Below are positions 1 to 4,541 of a DNA stretch of 8,771 bases, piece by piece. Positions within the stretch are counted from its first letter, which is position 1. Every line of letters starts with the position of its first letter. Source of the stretch: Gammaproteobacteria bacterium. GTDB lineage: Bacteria > Pseudomonadota > Gammaproteobacteria > Steroidobacterales > Woeseiaceae. The stretch covers positions 1-8,771 of the forward strand of contig JAOUNK010000129.1 in assembly GCA_029881015.1 (NCBI GenBank), given 5' to 3'. The notes under the pieces were generated by a model. The model saw only the letters and a list, made by a program, of their open reading frames with translations. It had not been told where the DNA came from and ran no database searches. Both the position numbers and the translations under genes were made by a program.

Positions 1-1105
1 AAGGCACCTTGGCCTCGGCAAGCAGCACGTTCATGTGGCCCGGCATACGGCCCGCAACCGGGTGAATACCGAAGCGCACGTTGACGCCCTTCTCGCGCAG
101 CGTGCGCGTGATCTCGAATACCGTGTGCTGTGCCTGCGCCACGGCCATGCCGTAGCCCGGAATGATCATGACTTCCTTGGCATTCGCGAGCAACTCGGCC
201 GTCTCAAGCGGTTCAATCGGCACAACCTCGCCCTGATCCTCACCGGCACCGGCAGCCGGACTGCCGCCGCCCGTGCCGAAGCCACCGGCGATCACCGCCA
301 GGAACTTGCGATTCATCGCCCGGCACATGATGTAACTCAGGATGGCACCGCTCGAACCGACGAGGGCGCCCGTGACGATGAGCAGGTCGTTGCCGAGCAT
401 GAAGCCCGTCGCCGAAGCCGCCCAACCCGAGTAACTGTTGAGCATCGAAACGACGACCGGCATGTCCGCGCCGCCGATGGCCATTACCATGTGGATGCCG
501 AACAGCAGGGCGATCACGGTCATGATGATCAGCGGTTCCATACCGCCGCCGGCATGGGATTGCAGCACGAATTCACGACCGAACCAGATGGCGGCAATCA
601 GCAGGCCCAGGTTCAGCCAGTGACGCGCCGGCAGGATCAGCGGGTTGCCCGTGATGCGGCCCGAGAGCTTGCCGAAAGCTATGACGGAACCCGAGAACGT
701 CACGGCACCGATCAGGACGCCGACATACGTTTCGATATCGTGGATCGTCAGCTCCACACCCGTAAGGTGATGGGTCGGATCCATGAAATTCACGTAGCCG
801 ACGGCCACGGCGGCAATACCCACGAGGCTGTGCAGGATGGCGACGAGCTCGGGCATCTGCGTCATTTGCACACGCGAGGCCGCGAAAAGACCGATGCTGC
901 CACCGATAAGCAGGGCAACGAGCAGTATGGTGTACTGCGCGGTGACCACGCCGAGTATGGTCGCGATCAGCGCGATCGCCATACCGATGATGCCGTACCA
1001 GTTACCGCGACGCGCGGTTTCCTGGTTGGAAAGGCCGCCAAGGGCCAGGATAAAAAGAATGGTCGCGATGATATACGACACGGTTACGATTCCAGCGTTA
1101 ATCAT
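1..1105 (-). CDS. pntB: NAD(P) transhydrogenase subunit beta, 3' end outside window
   Basis: This is the beta subunit of the inner-membrane proton-translocating transhydrogenase, which transfers hydride from NADH to NADP+ driven by proton entry. It carries the dII membrane helices and the NADP(H)-binding dIII domain. The 368 visible residues are about four fifths of the usual ~460; the C-terminal part of dIII lies beyond base 1. Residues 1-260 are a series of hydrophobic helices. They include MPELVAILHSLVG (84-96), whose His92 matches the functionally important E. coli His91, and MPVVVSMLNSYSGWAA (215-230). The dIII domain begins near 300, with the nucleotide-binding GYGMAVAQAQ at 317-326, then FGIHPVAGRMPGHMNVLLAE. 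The ATG at 1105 follows a GGAAGTGAGGG ribosome site and lies 7 bases after the pntA stop, so the two genes are surely cotranscribed. The identification rests on near-continuous similarity to E. coli PntB as remembered. Confidence 0.97.
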   Translation of the reverse strand, partial: MINAGIVTVSYIIATILFILALGGLSNQETARRGNWYGIIGMAIALIATILGVVTAQYTILLVALLIGGSIGLFAASRVQMTQMPELVAILHSLVGIAAVAVGYVNFMDPTHHLTGVELTIHDIETYVGVLIGAVTFSGSVIAFGKLSGRITGNPLILPARHWLNLGLLIAAIWFGREFVLQSHAGGGMEPLIIMTVIALLFGIHMVMAIGGADMPVVVSMLNSYSGWAASATGFMLGNDLLIVTGALVGSSGAILSYIMCRAMNRKFLAVIAGGFGTGGGSPAAGAGEDQGEVVPIEPLETAELLANAKEVMIIPGYGMAVAQAQHTVFEITRTLREKGVNVRFGIHPVAGRMPGHMNVLLAEAKVP

Positions 1106-1112
1106 GTCGCCC

Positions 1113-2651
1113 TCACTTCCTGAACATTTCGAGCATGCGACGCGTCACCGCGAATCCGCCCGCAATATTGATACTGGTTATGCCGACGGTCACCGCAGCG
1201 ATCCACATGGTCAGTGGATTCTCGGAACTGATCTGCATCAGCGCGCCGATCACGATGATGCTGGAAATTGCATTCGTGACACTCATGAGCGGCGTATGCA
1301 GCGCCGCCGTCACGTTCCAGATCACCATGTAGCCCACGAAGCAGGCGAGCACGAAGACCGTGAAGTGCGCCATGAACGAAGCTGGAGCCACGGCGCCGAG
1401 CCCGAGCAATGCAATACCGGCCAGGGCCATGCCGATCGCCGGACCGACGAACGATTTCGGTTTCGCTTCTTTTACGACCGGTGCCGGGGCGGGCGCCGCC
1501 TTGGGCGGTGCGGCCGACAGCTTCGGTGCCGGTGGCGGCCACGTGGTCTCACCGTCCTTGCAGACCGTTGTGCCGCGAATGACCTCGTCTTCCATGTCGA
1601 CGACGATGTTGCCGTCTTTCTCGGGCGTCAGGTCGGTCAGCAGGTGACGCAGGTTGGTTGCGTAGAGCTGGCTTGACTGTGCGGCGAGTCGGCTCGGCAG
1701 GTCCGTGTAGCCGATGATCGTGACGCCGTCGACCTTGGCAACGTCGCCGGGGACGGTCAGTTCGCAGTTGCCGCCCTGTTCCGCGGCGAGGTCGACTATG
1801 ACGCTGCCGTCCTTCATCGAGCGCGCGGTTTCGGCCGTGATCAGTTTCGGCGCGGGCTTGCCCGGGATCAGGGCCGTCGTAATGATGATGTCGACGTCTT
1901 TGGCCTGCTGGGCGAACAATTCCATTTCCGCCTTGATGAACGCTTCACTCATCACCTTGGCGTAGCCGCCTTCGCCGGCACCGTCCTCGTCGTCTTCGAA
2001 ATCGAGCATCAGGAACTCGGCGTCCATGCTCTCGACCTGTTCCTTGACTTCGGGGCGCGTGTCGAAGGAGCGCACGATAGCGCCCATGCTCTTGGCTGCG
2101 CCGATGGCCGCGAGGCCGGCAACGCCGGCGCCGATCACGAGAACCTTGGCGGGCGGTACCTTGCCGGCGGCCGTGATCTGGCCCGTGAAGAAGCGCCCGA
2201 AGTGCTGGGCGGCCTCGACAACGGCACGATAGCCCGCGATGTTGGCCATCGAACTCAGCGCATCGACTTTCTGCGCGCGCGATATACGCGGCACGCTGTC
2301 CATGGCCATGACCGTCGCACCGGATGCCGTCAGTTGTTTGAGCAATTCGGGATTCTGTGCCGGCCAGAGAAAGCTGATCAGGGTCTGGCCGGAACGCAGC
2401 TTCGCGGCTTCGTCGCCTTCCGGAGCCCGGACTTTGAGGATGATGTCGGACTTCGACCAAACGTCGTCAGCCGAATCGTGGACTTCGCACCCGGCCTCCC
2501 GGTAGGCATCGTCGGAGAAGCTGGATTTTTCGCCGGCTCCCGATTCGACGGCCACATCAAAGCCGAGCTTGGTTAACTGGGTAACTACGTCCGGTGTCGT
2601 CGCAACGCGGCACTCACCGTCGTAGATCTCTTTTGGTACTCCGATTCTCAT
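1113..2651 (-). CDS. pntA: NAD(P) transhydrogenase subunit alpha, fused E. coli type
   Basis: This is the alpha subunit of the proton-translocating transhydrogenase. It binds NAD(H) in the cytoplasm and contributes four membrane helices that pair with PntB. At 512 residues it is complete; E. coli PntA has 510. Residues 1-370 form the dI domain, with the conserved stretch MDSVPRISRAQ (117-127), the Rossmann motif GAGVAGLAAIGAA (174-186) and DTRPEVKEQV (197-206). A Pro/Ala-rich linker (372-398) leads to four hydrophobic helices (about 401-500), including HFTVF, LHTPLMSVTNAIS and SINIAGGFAVT. Because dI and these helices are one chain, this is the fused form and not the split PntAA/PntAB of Rhodospirillum. 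The ATG has a strong GGAGGGG site five bases upstream. A weak promoter-like pair in the leader (TTTGTG at 2702-2707, 16 bases, GATACA at 2680-2685) is not convincing. Asp210 stands where homologues I recall have Gly. Confidence 0.97.
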   Translation of the reverse strand: MRIGVPKEIYDGECRVATTPDVVTQLTKLGFDVAVESGAGEKSSFSDDAYREAGCEVHDSADDVWSKSDIILKVRAPEGDEAAKLRSGQTLISFLWPAQNPELLKQLTASGATVMAMDSVPRISRAQKVDALSSMANIAGYRAVVEAAQHFGRFFTGQITAAGKVPPAKVLVIGAGVAGLAAIGAAKSMGAIVRSFDTRPEVKEQVESMDAEFLMLDFEDDEDGAGEGGYAKVMSEAFIKAEMELFAQQAKDVDIIITTALIPGKPAPKLITAETARSMKDGSVIVDLAAEQGGNCELTVPGDVAKVDGVTIIGYTDLPSRLAAQSSQLYATNLRHLLTDLTPEKDGNIVVDMEDEVIRGTTVCKDGETTWPPPAPKLSAAPPKAAPAPAPVVKEAKPKSFVGPAIGMALAGIALLGLGAVAPASFMAHFTVFVLACFVGYMVIWNVTAALHTPLMSVTNAISSIIVIGALMQISSENPLTMWIAAVTVGITSINIAGGFAVTRRMLEMFRK

Positions 2652-2711
2652 AGGAACCCCTCCAAATGGACTGCGGAAGTGTATCGAAGCGCCTCTGCAG
2701 GCACAAAGAGT

Positions 2712-2737
2712 AAAGGCCCCTAAAAAGGGGCCTTTTT
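2712..2737 (-). terminator. Hairpin terminator downstream of the sigma-factor cassette
   Basis: A perfect 9-bp stem, AAAGGCCCC (2712-2720) with GGGGCCTTT (2727-2735), encloses a 6-base loop. It begins about 20 bases after the stop of the DUF3106-type gene and before pntA, so by position it ends the minus-strand cassette and insulates pntAB. Read on the minus strand, the stem is preceded by A-rich sequence and followed by only three T, then ACTC. The better T run, five bases at 2733-2737, serves plus-strand transcription. It may work in both directions. Hairpin structure is certain from the sequence; function and direction are inferred. Confidence 0.8.
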
Positions 2738-2755
2738 ATAAGGACTTTCCGCAGA

Positions 2756-3235
2756 TTATCGGCTGTCTCGGGTTCGCGTACGAGGCCGGTCGTTGAGATG
2801 GTCTCTCAGGCGTTGGCGCTGCTCGGGCGTCATGCGCCGGAAGCGGTCGCGAAGCTGTTCGCGACGATCCCGGTTCATTTCGCGATAGCGCTGGTAGTTT
2901 TTTCGAATTCGGTCCTGCTCCTCGGGTGAAAGCTGACGAAACGTCTCCGCGCGCTCGCGAATGGCTGCACGGCGCTCGTCATCGAGCTCGCGCCACGCCT
3001 TGAAGCGGCCCTTGGCGTTCTCGCGCTGCTCCGGTGTCATGTTGACCCAGCGCTCCGCGCCGCGTGCGAGCCTCGCCTGGCGGTCCTGCGGCAGGCTGTC
3101 CCAGGACTCGGCGAACTGGCCCAGCATCTCCTGCTGCCCGGCACTCAGCGAATCCCAGCTGACACCATGATTGTCGGCTGCGGCTGTGCCAAGCATCAGC
3201 AGGCAGACAACTGCGACGATCCATCTAACTCTCAT
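2756..3235 (-). CDS. Exported DUF3106-type repeat protein
   Basis: A 159-residue protein of unknown function that appears to be secreted to the periplasm. Residues 1-20 form a signal peptide (basic MRVR, hydrophobic core, cleavage predicted at TAAA/DN). Almost all the rest is a helical repeat of about 18 residues with an aromatic residue at position 1 and Leu/Met at position 4, for example WDSLPQDRQARLARGAER. Several units carry (L/M)(S/T)PEQ-like starts, a feature that recalls DUF3106 proteins and loosely the CpxP/Spy LTxxQ motif. The C-terminal half and tail are Arg-rich. The frame stays open upstream to 3451, but the ATG at 3235 is chosen because it opens directly onto the signal peptide and follows GGAGAAAGAAG. 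It overlaps the preceding gene by 11 bases, suggesting coupled translation. DUF3106 assignment is from memory of the family's repeats and its neighbours (a sigma factor and DUF3619). Confidence 0.85.
   Translation of the reverse strand: MRVRWIVAVVCLLMLGTAAADNHGVSWDSLSAGQQEMLGQFAESWDSLPQDRQARLARGAERWVNMTPEQRENAKGRFKAWRELDDERRAAIRERAETFRQLSPEEQDRIRKNYQRYREMNRDRREQLRDRFRRMTPEQRQRLRDHLNDRPRTRTRDSR
2789..3157 (-). repeat. Protein-level tandem repeats, 18-residue period, in the DUF3106-type protein
   Basis: Residues 27-149 divide into seven units starting W27, W45, W63, W81, F99, Y117 and F132. The first five steps are exactly 18 residues; the sixth is 15. The shared pattern is aromatic-x-x-(L/M)-x-x-(E/D/G)-x-(R/Q)-x-x-(L/I/A), with a mostly Ala or aromatic residue near position 16. 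Eighteen residues are five turns of alpha helix, so the aromatic and Leu positions would line up on one face of a long helix or of stacked short helices. The repeats are not obvious at DNA level, so they are old or under protein-level selection. Confidence 0.8.
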
Positions 3236-3458
3236 CTTCTTTCTCCGTCGACTCTTCACCTTCCGGTGCGGGTTCGCTCCGCTCTTCAACTTCCATGGCC
3301 TGCAGGTCCTCCAGCACCAGCCAGTCCTCGTCTGACTCCTCCCACATACCCAGGTACTCGAGAAACTCGGCATCGGGCACGGCCTGCTCTTCAGCCAGTG
3401 CGGCGGTACCGAGGCAAAGGCCGCAGGCAACCAGCGCGAGTGTTCGCTCAACCGACAT
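3225..3458 (-). CDS. Small acidic exported protein of unknown function
   Basis: A 77-residue protein that I cannot assign to a named family. Residues 1-22 look like a signal peptide (MSVERTLALVACGLCLG, cleavage at ALA/EEQ). The mature part of about 55 residues is extremely acidic: 23 Asp/Glu against 2 Lys/Arg. It contains the short motif PDAEFLEYLGMWEES and ends in a Glu-rich tail. The ATG at 3458 is preferred because AAGGTGA precedes it and the overlap with the DUF3619-type gene is then 11 bases. An in-frame TTG at 3473 would add five residues (82 aa) and place LVAC at a more normal lipobox distance, so a lipoprotein is an alternative. It sits between the membrane protein gene and the DUF3106-type gene and overlaps both, so all are probably made together. 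A periplasmic partner role is inference only. Confidence 0.75.
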   Translation of the reverse strand: MSVERTLALVACGLCLGTAALAEEQAVPDAEFLEYLGMWEESDEDWLVLEDLQAMEVEERSEPAPEGEESTEKEDES

Positions 3459-3810
3459 CGTCACCTTCGTCAATCACATCGAGCCAGCTATAGAACTCAA
3501 GCTCCTCGAGCATCTCGATGCTGTCCTCACCCAGGAGAATATCCAGGTCGGCGACCGCGGCCGGCATAACCTCGACCTGCCTCGGTCCGGGCAACGCCAC
3601 CATCACGGCAATCAGTACGGCTGCTGCAACGCCGGCCGCCGGCGCAAAACGCAGTAACGCGCTGCGCGGCGAGTGCGCCGCTTCCAGCGCACGGTGGCGG
3701 CTCCGGTTCAGGCGCGATAGCGTCGCCGCATCGAGTTCGTCGACCGATGCGTCGAAGAGGGCTTTCGCCTCCTGCGCGAGTTGTTCGTCCGACTTCTTCA
3801 TCTCATCCAT
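3448..3810 (-). CDS. DUF3619-type single-pass membrane protein, candidate anti-sigma partner
   Basis: A 120-residue protein with a cytoplasmic N-terminal half, one membrane helix and an acidic outer tail. Residues 9-45 include LDAATLSRLNRSRHRALEAA, a pattern I associate with DUF3619. Residues about 54-74 (FAPAAGVAAAVLIAVMVAL) form the membrane span. The C-terminal part has DLDILLGEDSIEMLEELEFY and then SWL, also typical of the family. The size and topology (short cytoplasmic helix, one span, short outer domain) and the position directly after an ECF-like sigma gene suggest an anti-sigma role; no ZAS zinc motif is present, so this is inference. The start is taken at the ATG at 3810, after GGGG and overlapping the sigma stop by 8 bases; the ATG at 3801 (MKKSDEQ) is an alternative. 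The frame is open up to 3867, but that extension overlaps the sigma C-terminus. Confidence 0.8.
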   Translation of the reverse strand: MDEMKKSDEQLAQEAKALFDASVDELDAATLSRLNRSRHRALEAAHSPRSALLRFAPAAGVAAAVLIAVMVALPGPRQVEVMPAAVADLDILLGEDSIEMLEELEFYSWLDVIDEGDDVG

Positions 3811-4429
3811 CCCCGGACCCGTCCGGCCCGTATTCTTCCAGTGTCTCCCGTAACGAGTGTATCGCACGGGAATAATGTGTCTTTACGCTGCCCTGCGAGC
3901 AGCCCATGGCTACCGCGGTTCCCGCCACATCGAGGCCTTCAAACGTTCGCAGCATGAACGCCTCGCGCTGACGCGCCGGCAGCGCGTGCAAAGCGACCTC
4001 GAGGCCGTCCATGGCTTCGCTGTTCTGTATCTCCTCGTCGGGCGCCCGGCCCAGCGGGTCGGGGGCTGCCGCGACGGCGTCGTATTCGTCGTCGCCGGGA
4101 GCGCCGCGGCCGAACCACACCATGACCCGGTTGCGCATGGCCTGGCGCCGGTGCCAGTCCCGAACCCCGTTTTGCAGGATCCGGTAGAACAGCGGCGCCC
4201 ACTCGGCACTGTCGCGATCGCCGTACTTGCGCACCAGCTTTATCATCGCATCCTGAACGAGGTCCAGCGCGTCATCCCGGTTGCGCACGCCAATCTCGGC
4301 AATACGCAGGGCACGTCGTTCCACCTCGGCCAGAAACCGGTTGAGTTGCGTCTCTTGTTGCAGTGCTCGCGTCCCTGTCGATGGTTCGCTGATCAACGAT
4401 ACCGCATATGTGGCGGCTTCGGCGTTCAT
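3803..4429 (-). CDS. ECF-like RNA polymerase sigma factor
   Basis: A 208-residue sigma-70 family protein with the two-domain ECF layout. Region 2 covers about residues 28-100, with RDDALDLVQDAMIKLVRKY (51-69) matching the 2.2 core-binding helix and FYRILQNGVRDWHRR (81-95) the promoter-melting end. A variable acidic linker (about 108-140) follows. Region 4 covers about 143-197: LPARQREAFMLRTFEGL, then the helix-turn-helix AGTAVAMGCSQGSVKTHYSR that reads the -35 element. It would direct polymerase to its own regulon, unknown here. The start is the ATG at 4429, with AAGGGA just upstream and GGAG a little further. In-frame GTG (4447) and TTG (4474) would extend it by 6 or 15 residues but fall close to or within the proposed promoter. 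It leads a four-gene cassette in which every junction overlaps, and it is divergent from priA. Confidence 0.92.
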   Translation of the reverse strand: MNAEAATYAVSLISEPSTGTRALQQETQLNRFLAEVERRALRIAEIGVRNRDDALDLVQDAMIKLVRKYGDRDSAEWAPLFYRILQNGVRDWHRRQAMRNRVMVWFGRGAPGDDEYDAVAAAPDPLGRAPDEEIQNSEAMDGLEVALHALPARQREAFMLRTFEGLDVAGTAVAMGCSQGSVKTHYSRAIHSLRETLEEYGPDGSGDG

Positions 4430-4541
4430 ATCCCTTGACTCCGTCACGAGGTTCTCTAACTTGTCTGTCCTCAAACAACGTCTGAGCGATCCGCCCGGTT
4501 GACAGGATCCAGGAATTATTCAGGCGCGTTATGTTAACTCG
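4430..4541. other. Divergent intergenic region between sigma factor and priA
   Basis: These 112 bases separate the sigma-factor start (minus strand) from the priA start (plus strand), so they should hold promoters for both operons. They are AT-richer around 4511-4540 than the coding sequence. TTGACA at 4499-4504 looks like a plus-strand -35 element, but the bases 16-18 positions downstream (around CAGGCGC, 4521-4527) do not resemble a -10 element. I see no convincing sigma-70 promoter for priA. A better match is the minus-strand ECF-type pattern listed separately. Confidence 0.7.
4477..4504 (-). promoter_or_regulatory. Candidate ECF-type promoter for the sigma-factor cassette
   Basis: On the minus strand TGTCAACC (4497-4504) is followed after 16 bases by CGTT (4477-4480). 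ECF sigma factors commonly use an AAC-containing -35 element and a CGT-containing -10 element with 16-17 bases between them. Transcription would start near 4466-4471, giving a leader of about 40 bases before the ATG at 4429. This would fit self-activation by the sigma factor. It is pattern matching on one short site, so confidence is low. Confidence 0.3.

Noticed and set aside
35..1123. A 362-codon open frame on the plus strand opposite pntB
   Set aside because: Composition is His/Arg/Asp-rich low-complexity sequence typical of an antisense shadow; pntB on the other strand is strongly conserved.
837..1676. A 279-codon plus-strand frame spanning the pntA/pntB junction
   Set aside because: It is antisense to two conserved genes and has no recognisable features.
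3236..3451. N-terminal extension of the DUF3106-type gene to 3451
   Set aside because: It would bury the signal peptide 72 residues in and runs out of frame through the small acidic protein gene; the ATG at 3235 has its own ribosome site.
4511..4526. Imperfect inverted repeat around CCAGGAATTATTCAGG in the priA leader
   Set aside because: Too many mismatches between the arms to call an operator.
4499..4527. Sigma-70 promoter for priA built on the TTGACA at 4499-4504
   Set aside because: No -10-like hexamer lies 16-18 bases downstream; the nearest AT-rich blocks are 12 or about 24 bases away.
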